Positions 23,814 through 35,779 of a stretch of DNA of 64,000 nucleotides are shown here, piece after piece. Made by a program: the position numbers and the translations under genes. Where the stretch lies: assembly GCA_958298945.1 (NCBI GenBank), contig OY282605.1, forward strand, positions 3,619,811 to 3,683,810. Reading direction: 5' to 3'. Each line of letters opens with the position of its first letter. Within the stretch, counting starts at the first letter, position 1. The notes beneath the pieces were generated by a model. It worked only from the letters and a program-made list of their open reading frames with translations. It searched no databases and was not told the DNA's origin. The DNA is from Atherix ibis. Its lineage: Eukaryota; Arthropoda; Insecta; Diptera; Athericidae.

Positions 23814-25233
23814 TTATTCTTTTTTAACATCTTCGGATGTAGTTTTATCAACCGATTTAGTGGTAGATGATTTTTCTAATGCTTTAACAAACTGCTCTAA
23901 ATCGCCAGTATTAGCTGCCGCAACAGCATCCGTAGATAATTGAAATTGGGATACTACTGGCCCTAGTTGGCCCGATTGAAGAGCGCTAGAGAACAGTGAT
24001 AGTGCCTGTTGGAATTGAGGCGATGAGATTGTATCCTTCAATTGCTTACTCATCGGCTCATCACTTTCAATATTTGGCAAATGACTGGACAGAGTAGCTA
24101 TATTATCTGGATCTGTAATAATTTTGGCGATCGCTTCTGATGAAACAATTGCAGACGATAAATCAACTTCGACCGACCAACATGGACCGGGACCTTGCTC
24201 GGGAGACAGTGCCGACAAATATGATTGAAGTTCAGGCAGGGTAAACCGATTGGGTCCTGACGATTTCTTCGATTGCCTCGTCGAAGCTGGCGTACGAGAA
24301 AGGCTTGCAGTTGTCGTTGTGTTTTCACCAGCAGTCGCAGTTGTTGCTGTGTTCGACGAAGTACGATTGGCATTAGATGAACTTGAGTTTCGTGATGAGT
24401 TTTCCGATCGACTGAAATTGAATTTTATTGTACACAACTATCTTATATCTTATTGCATATAAACAAATATTAACAATATATTTACCTCATTGAGTTGAGT
24501 AAAGACGTAAGTCCACCCATTTGGCCTACACCACCAAACAACTGCATTAACTGTTGTTGTGACATATTATTCAACATGTATGGTAAATCGCCACCATCGC
24601 TGCTGCCCCTGCTGGCGGACGGAGGATTGTTCATAACTTCATTTACACGACGACAATACTCATCATCTTTATCAGTTTTCGGTTCTTGCAGCCAAAAGAA
24701 CAGACGTCGGGATGACGATTTAAATTTTAATACGAAAACACGACCTGTTTTACACTGATCGACACGTTTAAATTCGCAATCATCGGGGAATACAATTAAA
24801 TCATCTTCGACCTGTTTTCAAACAAAAAAAAGTCTTCATTTTTCCTACATATAATGGGAGGCATAGATAGCCTCAAAACTTTTTTCGCTTACCTTCCCAT
24901 TTGTACGGTCTTTCCAGCAGAAGTGAATCAGACCATCGTCTGCTTGTATCACCGACAGCTGAAATACGATTTTAGATTAATTAAAATGATCAGTATATAA
25001 TTGTATTTAAATGAAAAATGCCAGCTCATTCCGGGTTGATGATATGCAATACAAAATTTTCCAGATTTTTAAAAAATAATCAATTTAAAATGCATTTATT
25101 TACTTACCATTCCTTTTCTTGTATCTGCATGAACCATTTTTCCAACCATATTCATTCGCCCTGCCCGAAATTCAACTAAAGCTCCACCAGACCCATTGGA
25201 TGACCCACCTAAACCACTTTGTCTGCTAAACAT
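23814..25233 (-). CDS. Rpn13: Rpn13 / ADRM1, proteasomal ubiquitin receptor
   Basis: Four exons on the minus strand, 25108-25233, 24893-24958, 24486-24811 and 23814-24411, all with GT-AG introns and matching phases, give 371 aa ending in TAA. Residues about 19-128 form the Pru (pleckstrin-like receptor for ubiquitin) domain: [10 protein letters not shown] at its start, then [21 protein letters not shown] and [11 protein letters not shown] Ser/Thr-rich linker follows. Residues about 227-353 are the DEUBAD domain ([13 protein letters not shown], then [29 protein letters not shown]), which in the family binds and activates the deubiquitinase UCH37. The Pru domain docks on Rpn2 of the 19S particle and binds ubiquitin. 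Length fits the family (human about 407). The start ATG at 25233 directly precedes the conserved N-terminus. It is divergently paired with UBE3C. Confidence 0.97.
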
Positions 25234-26111
25234 TTTTCTGCAATAGCTTCGGGATTTTCAATATTTAATTAATTCCCTTTCGAGTGTCCTCTTGTAAATT
25301 AACCGTCTTATATAATTTTGAAAACTTTTCACTGAATTAGATTATTTTCAGAATCCAATAAAAACTACAATGTGCCCTGCTAATGACCGATGACAAGCAA
25401 TTTCGAATACATTCGTTGATGACAGCTACAAATTCATCACCGCTTACTCGATTACAGCGACAGTGATTATTTGGGTGATTTAAAATGACACTTTATAAAT
25501 TTCACCACGAATTATTTGGTACGAAAATTGAAACAAACATTTTTCCATTTATTATAATGGAACAATACAATAGCCTTTATTAATAAAAACTTTTATTAAT
25601 AAATGTTATGAAATAATTTTTTTGTTATTAGAAATTTATAAATGACACGAAATATATTTTAAAAAAAAATTTTATATAGAGGTAGAAATTTATAATAAAT
25701 TTTAAATTGAATTAAAAATATTCAGGTATCAATAATTTGTGAAAATGATTGTGTTAAAAAAAAACCATTTATTTTGAAAATATAAAATTGCATTGAAAAC
25801 CGTTTGTGATTCGTACGAAAATCAGCTGTTATTTTCATCGATTGTTGCGCCAACGAAAGAACATCGAAGACATAGCAGAGCAATTGTCAAACAAGAAGTA
25901 TTAGCAGCAGAAGAAGTTTAAGCAGAAATCGAAGTAGAAAGAGAAGTGGTTAAGTGTGTGGTGAAGGGGAAGATTTGCTGTGAATTTTGTTTGTCTAATA
26001 AAGTCAGATGGTTTTATGTTGTGTATAAGTAAAGTGCGTGAGTTTTGATGTAAGTTCTTCATAAAAGGCACTTTTGTCATCGCATCGCATCGATTAGAAT
26101 TTTAATCAAAA
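25234..26111. promoter_or_regulatory. Shared divergent promoter region of Rpn13 and UBE3C
   Basis: The two start codons lie 878 bases apart, head to head. ATCAGCTGTT at 25821-25830 fits the E-box-type core promoter motif known from Drosophila (AWCAGCTGWT), and CATCGATTG follows at 25836, partly resembling a DRE. The stretch from about 25850 to 26110 is less AT-rich and probably holds the UBE3C 5' UTR. The part next to Rpn13 (25240-25500) would hold its 5' UTR. I see no clear TATA box. Transcription starts are inferred, not shown. Confidence 0.55.
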
Positions 26112-29100
26112 ATGTACAGTTTCGATGGCGATTTCCGCCGTCGTCCGATCCAGAATTTTGGTGGTGTTTCACAAAACAATGATCGTGAAACGATTATCCG
26201 GAAGGCACAGCAAGAGCGCGAGCGACGAACCCAGCTGAGACTGCAAAATAATGGGGCTATTGTACTGCAATCGTACACAAGGAGTTTTATTTATAGGCAG
26301 CGGAAAAAACGGGAGGAAAGGGAGAATTTCGACAATGTGCTGAACATGAATCGCAATAAGCTGCAGGATGACGAAATTCTATCATTTCTTCTCAAACGAA
26401 TTATATTCTTTTATTCGAAAAATGTGGCCAAGGATTCCGAACGACTGGTTAAGTGTCAAATTCTTATATTTTCTCCATACATTTCTAATAAGAACAATAT
26501 TCATTATTTACATTTTACAGATCGATATCAGTCAATATTTGATCCGATGCCCGTCTAAGATAATTCAAAACTCTGTTACCGACCCAGTATGGATGCACAG
26601 AATTAAGAAATTGTTGTTTATCTGTTTGGAACAGCTGTCGGTACCGCACGTTCCGCAAGCGATATCACTGCGAATGCTAGAAACTTTCTCATCGGAAACG
26701 TCAGTCTCTAAGCACATCCACAGTCAGCAAAAAGTCCAATTATATTTAGAGAAACTGTTCAGATATCAAATAGAGCGTAAATACTTTAATGCGATACGAC
26801 ACCTGCTCGAAGAGAAATGTCCTCCGTTAGATGGATTGACAGTGCACCCACCAAACCAAATTTGCGATGCTCTTTTCCAAATGCTAATACGACCGCTGGT
26901 GCTGACTAATTGTGATGATAGCTATTTGAATGAAGTATGCACCTCATTTGCACAGTATATTCTGAGTCCAGAATTTACGGAATCGCTTCGTTATTTCGTT
27001 CTGCCAAGTCTAGCCGAGCAGAGAGAGTTTCCATTCGGTTCGTTAGTCAATTGTCTGAGTTATTGTATCGAGGACGATACAAGTATGGAAGTCGATAATG
27101 CGAATCATAAATCAGTGTCTATTCCTCTAACAACTTTCGTCCTGCATTCACTCTTAACATTGGACCGGAACCATTTTGGTAAAAAAAAAGAACAACTTAA
27201 CTTACACCAATTGTGCAATGAGATTCTTTCGCAATCACATCTGAATATTTTTCGTTTTTTTTTTTTAGACAACTTAAAAGAGACTACAACTTTAGCTAAT
27301 TACATAAAGATAATATCGATTATTTCGAATAAAATTCTTATATTGCCAAAGGCATTGAAAAAAACCCACATTGAAGATGATGATTCTAGCGATTCGGATT
27401 CAAATGAGAAACAAATTCCCGGTTTGTCTGTGATAGAACGTGAATGCCTTTTGGAAATAGTCGAATGGCTAAACAATTCGGAACGGGTGCAAATAATAGT
27501 CGATAATGTTTTTAATTTTTTAAACAGCCCAACGATTTTATACAGTTTGTGTCGAATTTGTCATAATCTTATGATCTACAATCGTATGGCCATATACGAT
27601 TACAAGTGAGTTTTGTATTGATTTGGCACGTGTCTAGAATTTCATTCGAACTTATATGGTCTGTTTATTTTATAGATTATTATATACACTAGCCTTTAAT
27701 CCACAATTTATACGTAGTGTTTGGTATACGTTAATTGCACAGTCAAGCCAACGTGGTTTCTCATCACCACTCAGTCTTCTGTCGAAAGGTGTTGTTCGTA
27801 AGTGTCTTCATTGTGATATTGTTGCTCACGAGTAGTATATATTTCAATTTAAATGTTTGTGCAAGTTCATAAAAATAACTATTCCACGTTTATATTTCTA
27901 TGTGACGATAAGGAATGATATTTAATTGTATTTCGTTTTAGCTAAGGCTGATGCCGATATAAATAGGACAATACCGTTTTTAGCAACTTTTTGTGCATTG
28001 TTTGGTAGATTGGTGCCGACATTACATGATGGTGAATTTTGTAATGAGGATATTTTGTCGGGAACGATCAGTAAAATAATGCCATTCAGTTTGGAAGAAA
28101 TAGTACCACTGAGTAAAACACTGAAGGAAATTTCGCTGGGTTTGGTAGAATTGGCGTTTCCGGAGACAAGATCGAATTTAAACGAACATTACCGTTCAGT
28201 GCTGGGACGAAGCGATTCGGATGACGAGAAGACAAATCAAACGAAACAGATTTGGTCAAATCTGTTAAAGGTGGTCGTTTCAGTATTGAATCAAATCCAT
28301 ACACGTGACTTGCGACGTAGCTTCTGTCCAGAAGGACATTGGACCGTGCAGTCATTAAATTTGCCTCTGGACAAGCCCAGTGATTTGCCATTGACTAGGG
28401 GCAGTAGACGTGGACCGCGACCCTTCCAGCCGATTCGAGACTTTACTCGTGAAGATCTCGAAAATGGCCCACCAATGTCAACTAAGCAAATACGTTCAAT
28501 AACGATCTTGCGTGAAATTCCATTTGTAGTACGATTTAGTACGCGTGTTGGTATTCTCCAAGGACTCGTTGCAGCTGACAAATTACGTGTTCAAGGTGAA
28601 TTTCAAGGATTCCTACAGGGACCATCAATACAATTGGTGGTAAGACGTTCTCATTTGTACGAAGATGCGTTCGACAAACTTCGACCTGAAAATGGTAATC
28701 GGACTTTTTTTTCATTTCTTAATCAATAGTATATTTTCAACAAAAAAAAAACATTCTTCTTCCTCTCTTTTTGGGCTGATTAAGAACCAGATTTACGGCA
28801 TAGATTTCGAGTTCAGTTTGTCAGTAATTTAGGTTTAGAAGAAGTTGGCATCGATGGCGGTGGTCTCTTTCGTGAGTTTCTTGCGGAGCTAATCAAAACC
28901 GCATTCGATCCAAATCGTGGATTTTTTATGTAAGAATTTAAAATGTTTTTCTTTTCCTTTTCTTTTATGCTAAAACATTTCATTTGTATTAAAAATAAAA
29001 ATTTGTTTTCCTCTTTTTATACAAAACAGGGTCACAACAGATAATAAATTATATCCGAATCCTAGTGTAGCGGAAATAATTCCGGATTTTTCAAAGCATT

Positions 29101-29959
29101 ATTATTTTATTGGACGAATTCTAGGAAAAGCGATCTATGAGAATCTGCTGGTTGAGCTTCCGTTGGCGGACTTTTTCTTATCGAAGCTAGCCGGCAAGCA
29201 TTCTGATGTTGACGTACATCAGCTGGCCTCGCTAGATCCAGAATTGCATAAGAATTTGCTATCGTTAAAAGCATACGAGGGTGACGTAAGTGATTTAGGT
29301 TTAGACTTTACCGTAATATCGAACGGGCTGGGTAGGACAATAATTGAAGAGCTGAAGCCAAATGGTCAAACAATTCCTGTGACAACCTCAAATCGTATCG
29401 AATACATTCAATTAATGGCTGATTATAAATTGAATAAGCAAATTCGACAGCAGTGCATCGCATTCCGGAAGGGATTATCGAATGTTTTGCCCGTCGAATG
29501 GCTATATATGTTTAGCAATAAAGAGTTGCAGATTCTGATCTCTGGTGCTGAAATTCCCATCGATCTTGACGATCTGAAGAAGCATTGTCGCTACGGTGGC
29601 GAGTACAGTCCTCAACATCCAACAATTCAATCCTTTTGGGCTGTTGTCGAAGATTTTACAGACATGCAGAAACGTCAATTGTTGAAGTTTGTAACCAGTT
29701 GTTCTAGGCCACCATTGTTGGGTTTTAAAGTAAGTTTCAGATTTCGCAAAAGTTTTAATTTATTATTTACCATTTATTTTTTCTTTTAAAGGATTTAGAT
29801 CCACCGTTTTCAATACAAAATGCTGGTGACGAAGAACGGCTACCTTCCGCTAGTACGTGTACTAATTTATTAAAATTACCAGCATTCAAAACAGTCGAAC
29901 AAATGCGAGAAAAACTCTTGTATGCAATACAATCCGGTGCTGGTTTTGAGCTTAGTTAA
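26112..29959 (+). CDS. Ube3c: UBE3C, HECT-type E3 ubiquitin ligase
   Basis: Seven exons, 26112-26447, 26521-27605, 27676-27797, 27942-28694, 28785-28929, 29030-29729 and 29792-29959, with GT-AG introns of 62-144 bp and consistent phases, give 1102 aa ending in TAA. The N-terminus [12 protein letters not shown] is the family signature. An IQ motif lies at about residues 49-68 ([19 protein letters not shown]). A helical middle part has an acidic [11 protein letters not shown] patch. The C-terminal HECT domain includes [11 protein letters not shown] (about 788-798), [19 protein letters not shown] and the catalytic Cys in [12 protein letters not shown] (about residue 1070). Family members ubiquitinate substrates on the 26S proteasome and extend ubiquitin chains (yeast Hul5). 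Length is close to the human protein (1083). All key residues are intact. Confidence 0.97.
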
Positions 29960-30729
29960 AAAATCACATTAAAAAAAAACTGTTTCAAGAAACGCAAAAC
30001 AAATCATAAAGTTGACTAAGTGAAAAAACAATTGGCTTTCTTTTTCATATGAATTTAGTGTAGACTATTTTATGAATAACAACATATAAATAAATAAATA
30101 AGTAATATATAAAATTGTTGGTAAAAAAAACAAAAATTTAGAAAAAAAATTAACAAGAAATAAAAAAGTGTGAACATAAATGCGTTTCGCCAATTTTTAT
30201 TACACTAGGAAATTGTTCCATAATTTTTTTTATACATATTAAAATTGTCGACTTTTCCTTAATTGATCTGGATTTGTTAATATTAATAATATTCTTATAA
30301 GGAAAATAAATGAAATTTTATGGTAAATGAATGTCGAATAATTTTGGTAATTTAGGATATTTTTATAATTGTCAAACGAATTGTATTTTATGTTTTGTAA
30401 ATCAAAAAATTCTACCTTTAAAAAAATTGTTTTCTTTTCAAAGACTTAATTTTATGATTCCAAAAAAAAACAACAACAACTAAGCAAATGTGGAGTGGGT
30501 TTTTGGATTAGAAAAAGTTTAATTCTGTTTCTATTTCTGTTTTTTTCTAAAAAATTATTGTTAACCTGTTCTTTGGAAATAATTTAAAAAAAAAAAAGTG
30601 CAAATGAAATTTTATTTGAGGTGAGAAAAATTTGTTAAAATAAAAATGGTGCTGCATACGACCTCATGTAAATCAGGTGATTTTTATGGCAATTAAAAAA
30701 AAATTCAATAATTCTTTTTAAAACTTCGC
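29960..30729. other. UBE3C 3' UTR and AT-rich spacer
   Basis: AATAAA-containing runs (ATAAATAAATAAATAAG at about 30085-30102) lie about 130 bases after the stop codon and are plausible polyadenylation signals. The rest is AT-rich without a gene. Confidence 0.5.
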
Positions 30730-31718
30730 ACCAAAAAGATTTTTATGATTTCATGGTTCCAATCCTCGAAGCATTTTTGTGATCTTGTTCAGCTCCTCCT
30801 TCGATGCCGTCTTTATCTCCTCAATCGTAGCGTAGCGTCGTCCATTCATGAGGCTCTTGAGTTTTGGAAACAAGAATAAGTCACAGGGGGCCAGATCTGG
30901 GAGTACGGTGGCTGCGACATTATTAGTGTGTTGTTTTTGGCCAAAAATGACAAAAGCCAATTTTTGTTCTTCCATAAATCTGAGCGTTTCTGGAGGATTG
31001 CTTAGCGCAACTTGCGCATTACTTGCAGGTAATATTCCTTATTGACCGTTCTACCCTGTGGCAAGAACTCATGATGCACCACGCCTCTGCAATCGAAGAA
31101 AACTGTAAGCAAAACCTTCACAATCGACCGAACTTGGCGATTTTTTTTGGTATTGACTCGTGCGGCAGCAAAAATTCACGAACAAGCAACGATGCGTGAA
31201 CAGGGGCGTTATCATTGTGCAAAAGCCCATTTTTGTTCTTCCACAAATCCGGGCATTTCTGGCGGATTGCTTTTCGTAACTTGGGCATATCTTGCAGGTA
31301 AGATTCCTTATTGACCGTTCTATCCTGTGGCAAGAACTCATGATGCACCACGCCCCTGCAATCGAAGAAAACTGTAAGCAAAACCTTCACATTCGACCGA
31401 ACTTGGCGCTTTTTTTGGTCTTGACTCGTGCGACAGCTTCCATTGGGATGATTGAGCTTTCGTTTCCACGTCATGACCATAAATCCATGATTCGTCACCA
31501 GTTATGACCCTCTGGAGCAAATTTGGGTCGTCGAGGACAGAGTCCAACAGCTCCTTAGCAATGTTAATGCAGCTGTCAAAAATTAACTGAACTTTCAAAA
31601 TGGCCGAACTTGTCGGCATAAGTGAGAGACATGAGTACAAATATGACGCCACAAAAAAAATCGAATATACGTAACCCGCGGAAATTCAAAATTCGCGATA
31701 CTTTTTGAACCGATCTCG
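30730..31718 (-). mobile_element. Mariner, N-terminally deleted family, with internal duplication
   Basis: Minus-strand coding remnants run from the 5' end at 31718 (ITR-like CAAAATTCGCGATACTTTTT, followed by TA at 31719-31720) through GDESWIYGHDVETK (about 31500-31460), [19 protein letters not shown] (about 31370-31310) and HNDNAPVHAS (about 31220-31190) to LPDLAPCDLFLFPKLKS (about 30910-30860). The part around HHEFLPQ occurs twice, at about 30970-31110 and 31239-31380, a tandem duplication with an offset of about 270 bp. The N-terminal HTH domain is missing, as in related copies. Stops and shifts make it non-functional. The left end is unclear. Confidence 0.8.
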
Positions 31719-32681
31719 TAGGCTCAGTTACTAATATTAAATTACTCAATATTAAATTACTCATTCCCCTTCTACAAACAAGACTCAAAAACTCTTTTGC
31801 ATATTTCATCCTTGCTAGATTCTAATTTGAAGAGTTAAAACAAAACAAAAAATATTTTTGTGATAATGTTACTTTTGCACAATACTGTACCAGCGAACAG
31901 TAAAAAAAAAGAATTTATTCTTTCTTGTCTGATGTCCAACAAAAAAAACCCAATCGTCCTCCAATAATTATTATTCATTGTGTCTAAATAATTTTTAAAC
32001 AATAAGTGAAAATATACAAAACAAAAACAAAATGAGAAAAATATAAATGGAATCTATTTTCATAGGAAAAATTCATGCCAAAACATAAAGGGAATAATGG
32101 AGACACCTGAGGGTGTTAAAGAGTACATCCATTGGAGTGTAAAGGGAAAAAAATTAATAACAAGGAAAAAAGAAATTATTAAAAAAAAATTAAATTAAAA
32201 AATTCAAACAGGCTGTGTAATAGGGAATGAGAGGGAAGGTGAAAAGTGTCAAAGATGAAAATGGATAAGCAAGAAGAGAAAAAATCCAAAAAAAAAAAAT
32301 ATTTTTCTTAAAAGGAAAAAAAAAATTAAAATGAAAGAGTTCCAAAAGAAACCAAAAAAAAAAAAATGCGTGAAGCCGACCAACAACCTGGTTGGAAGAG
32401 CTTTAGATGAAAATGCACACCCTGGTCTGCCCCAATCGCCCTGTGGCACTCCGCGGCCAAAATATATATCTGGAGTGCCCTTTTCGTTTGACGACGATGA
32501 TCTCTTTTTATGAGCCCTTTAGAGGGCAACCGAGCACCTGTGGAGAGGAGAAACCTTAAATAAAATACAATTACTTAAAATTTATTATAAAAATTTAATT
32601 TCAATAAAAAACAAAAATTTTCTCATTATAAGTTGTACATTCAAGTTAGCTAGCAGTTTTTTTAAATAAATTCTCAATGTA
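31719..32681. other. Spacer, AT-rich apart from one coding-like patch
   Basis: Apart from the patch at 32370-32556 described separately, this region is AT-rich with long poly-A runs and shows no gene. Confidence 0.45.
32370..32556. other. Orphan exon-like patch, strand uncertain
   Basis: About 185 bases of balanced composition stand out in AT-rich DNA and are open on both strands. The plus strand reads ...PRPKYISGVPFSFDDDDLFL and stops. The minus strand begins right after a good acceptor-like tract TTTCTCCTCTCCACAG (32541-32556) and reads ARLPSKGLIKRDHRRQTKRA onward. A small hairpin GCCCTTTAGAGGGC lies at 32514-32527. I do not recognise either product. It could be a lone exon of a gene with distant exons, a conserved UTR, or a gene remnant. 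Confidence 0.25.
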
Positions 32682-33947
32682 TTGGGTTGTCCGGAAAGTA
32701 ATTTCGTTATTTGCCAATAGACTTTTTAATTGTATTTTTTCACGACTAACTTCAAACGTAATCCGCATAATCACATGTATTTTGATAGCTGATGTAGCAA
32801 GGCTTGCTTTGAATCGATTGATTCTGCACAGTAGTTTTGGTTGATACCCTTTTAAATATGGAAAGTGAGAAACAGCATTTTCGGCATATTTTACTTTTTT
32901 GCTATAGAAAAGATAAAAATGCTGTTCAAGCAAGAAAAAAATTATCCGATGTGTATGGAGAAGATGTGTTAAGTGAGCGCCAGTGTCAAAACTGGTTTGT
33001 AAAATTTCGATCCGGTAATTTTGATCTCGAAGATGCACCACGTTCTGGAAGACCAGTTGAAGCTGATGAAGACACAATAAAAGCATTAATGGATGCAAAA
33101 CGGCGAATAACAACTCGTGAGATCGCTGAGAGATTAAATTTATCGAATACGACCGTTCATGATCATTTAAAACGACTAGGTTTAATCTCAAAGCTCGACA
33201 TATGGGTTCCTCATCTTCTTACGGAAAAAAATTTGTACCGTCGCATTGACGTTTGTGATTTGCTTCTCAAACGCCAAAGAAATGATCCATTTTTGAAGCG
33301 TATCATCACTGGGGACGAGAAATGGGTTGTCTACAACAATGTTAAGCGCAAAAGATCCTGGAGTAGAAAAGATGAACCGGATCAAAGCTTTTTGAAAGCC
33401 AAAAGGTGATGCTATCTGTTTGGTGGGATTTCAAAGAAATCGTTTATTTTGAGCTTCTATCGGGCAACACAACGATCAATTCTGAAGTGTACTATCATCA
33501 GTTGGACAAATTAAAAAATTCACTTAAAGAAAAAAGGTCAGACTTGGTCAATAGGAAAGGTATAGTGTTCCAACAGGATAATGTGAAACCACATACAAGT
33601 TCGATCACTTCGGTCAAGAGCTTTTAGAGCTTGGCTGGGATATACTGCCACACCCACCATACTCTCCAGGCCTACCGCACCCCGATTATCATTTGTTCCG
33701 GTCTCTACAAAAATTTTTAGACCGTAAAACATTTAATTCAAATGAGGAGGTCAAAAATCACTTGGATCAGTTTTTTACCAGCAAAGAACAAAAATTTTAT
33801 GAGCATGGAATCCTGCTACTGGACCAAGGATATTGGATCAGGCTAGACAATATTTATTTGAATAAAATATTACCCATAATTAACAATAAGAAAATCGTAT
33901 TTCATTTTTATTTTAAAAAAAACGAAATTACTTCCCGGACAACCCAA
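32682..33947 (+). mobile_element. Mariner, nearly full length (1266 bp), with ITRs and TA duplication
   Basis: Inverted repeats TTGGGTTGTCCGGAAAGTAA (32682 onward) and its complement (CGAAATTACTTCCCGGACAA, then CCCAA ending at 33947) are flanked by TA at 32680-32681 and 33948-33949. Length and structure are those of a complete mariner. A second, shorter copy of the family lies at 62295-63311. Local similarity suggests the cecropia/Hsmar1-type group, but I could not test this. Confidence 0.95.
32858..33910 (+). pseudogene. Mariner transposase with frameshifts
   Basis: The start is ATG at 32858 (MESEKQHFRHILLFCYRKDK). The HTH region is complete: ERQCQNWFVKFRSGNFDLED, SGRPVEAD linker, TTREIAERLNLSNTTVHDHL, then WVPHLLTEKN. 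The first catalytic Asp is in ITGDEKWV (about 33305-33330). A frameshift near 33400 moves to LSVWWDFKEIVYFELL; the second Asp is in FQQDNVKPHTS (about 33570-33600). Another shift follows, then LGWDILPHPPYSPGLPHPDYHLF, with the third Asp present but PDLAPSD changed to PGLPHPD. DD34D spacing fits after correcting the shift. The shifts make the gene inactive, although decay is limited. Confidence 0.85.
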
Positions 33948-33949
33948 TA

Positions 33950-35378
33950 TTTACGTTCTAATTTAAACGTCATATAGATTTTTAAAAACAATAAATTTTT
34001 CATTTTTAACAAATATTTTTGCAATTCTATTAAAATGCTATGCTAAAATATCTTTGCAAAGAATTTCTTCCATATTGTTTAAGACAAAAAAAAAACCAAT
34101 TACCCAAATAAAGATAATAAATTTTATTGTATTGATTATAAATATTTCCGTTCTATTATTTAATGCAATAATTATAGTGGAGCAACAAAAATTTTTGTTA
34201 TTCAATTAGTGTTTCGGAAATAAACAGTTTTCTTAAAATGGCATTTGTACTTCTTTCACAATCTATTTTTGGTTCAAACATTTAAAAAAAAATACAATAT
34301 AGTAATTGAATTCAAGTACTCAAAAAGGTTGTTTAAATTATTGCATTTATTCTTCTCTTTTTTTCATTTTTATTATTATTTATAATCTCAATCGTTCGAA
34401 CCAGTAATTCTATCTCATTTTTTCTCTTTTAGTTTATATTTAGTTGTAATTTATTTTATATTAATCTGACATCGAAGGCGCCCCCAGTCAGCAACACAAT
34501 ACTTTATTACTTCGTCTCTTCGACGGACATCTTCAGTGTCGTCTCCCACCAGTTGCAGTAGACCAATTGTCCTCACCATGCTTCTTTGATCGACTTTTCA
34601 CGTAAAAAAAATATAAACTCAGTCGCTTGTCCAACATGATGCTGCTCTCTTACACGAATGCTTCAATTCGCACTTCAGACGCATTCAACTCAATTATAGT
34701 TTTAATTAGCAGAAGACCACTTATTCATTCCATAATGAATTGGTCAAATTTATAATCGGATTTGTAAAGGATTTCTTAATTTCTTTTAACACATTTGTTT
34801 TAAGTGTTTGTGTAATTAAAAAAAGAATATATTTTTGACGTTTTAATTTGTCAATAATAGCTGTATTCGCTATAATCTTGTTGTCACCGTTTTAGTTTAA
34901 AGTTGGGCTTTTTTTGTCGTTCAATTTTTAGCACTTTTAAATTTTTTTTTTAATCGAACAACAAAATTCTAAATAATATAACATTTGCGATATGAAAAAT
35001 TTATAGACGAATTATATCGTTTTTGCATTCAATGTGGTCATCAAAGATTTATTACTCAAAACTTATTGCTTCTCAGTATATATTTGGTAGGAAACCAGTT
35101 TATTTTATAGTATTAATAAAATGAAAATTATTTTTTCTTCTATTTATTTTTAATATCCAGAAACTGTAGTTCATGATTTAAATTAATTAAATATTTGTTT
35201 TTTTTTAATAATTATTTTCAAGTATATAATCAACATTTAACCTTACACGAACTTATAGAAACACACACGAACTGATTGTCTCCACGCCTTATCACCGAAT
35301 GACCAGCGTGCCTATTTTCATGGCATCATGTTTAGATTATAGAAAAACTGGATAGGAAAGTACCCACGCATGCAAAAT
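33950..35378. other. AT-rich spacer
   Basis: Apart from the balanced patch near 34470-34700, which holds a short open frame, nothing is recognised. Confidence 0.45.
34451..34579 (-). other. Short open frame (42 aa) in a balanced-composition patch
   Basis: On the minus strand ATG at 34579 opens a 42-residue frame (MVRTIGLLQLVGDD, then VIKYCVADWGRLRCQ) ending in TAA at 34451, followed by AATAAA-like sequence. Its composition differs from the AT-rich surroundings. I know no matching family. It could be a small gene, the end of a retroelement ORF or chance. Confidence 0.15.
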
Positions 35379-35625
35379 AACAGAAACGGCGTAAATCAGT
35401 GGGGGCCAATTTTTAAATTTCAGTATTCGATTGAAGCGGTTTGTTTAAAACCATTTTCATATGTGATGTCATTTATGCGTAAACTAAATAAATAGATTTT
35501 CTAATAAATGCGAATTTTGTTATTTGATAGAATTAGTTTTGGAAATTTGCAATAAAACACAGTATTCTATTTTCAAATATTATTTATTTATTTATTATAT
35601 ATTTTCAGTTTATTCATTTCACTAT
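35379..35625 (+). repeat. Dispersed repeat X, copy 1
   Basis: This stretch, from AACAGAAACGGCGTAAATCA to the T-rich end near 35625, recurs in the same orientation at 44111-44355 with many small differences. No coding content. Confidence 0.8.
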
Positions 35626-35779
35626 AGGTAGGTAGGTGTACTAAGATACAAATAAAAAAATACATTATTTGTTTTCAAAACTTTATTAAGTATGGTTCGG
35701 ATTATCCGATTTGGGTTAAATATGCACCGTTTTTGTTTTATAATTTCTTGTTATTTTAAAAGGTGCCCCTCTCATTAGA

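Noticed and set aside
26368..26520. Alternative UBE3C start within a long frame beginning at 26368
   Set aside because: This part of the frame covers the intron at 26448-26520; the conserved MYSFDGDF start at 26112 and phase-correct splicing explain the gene.
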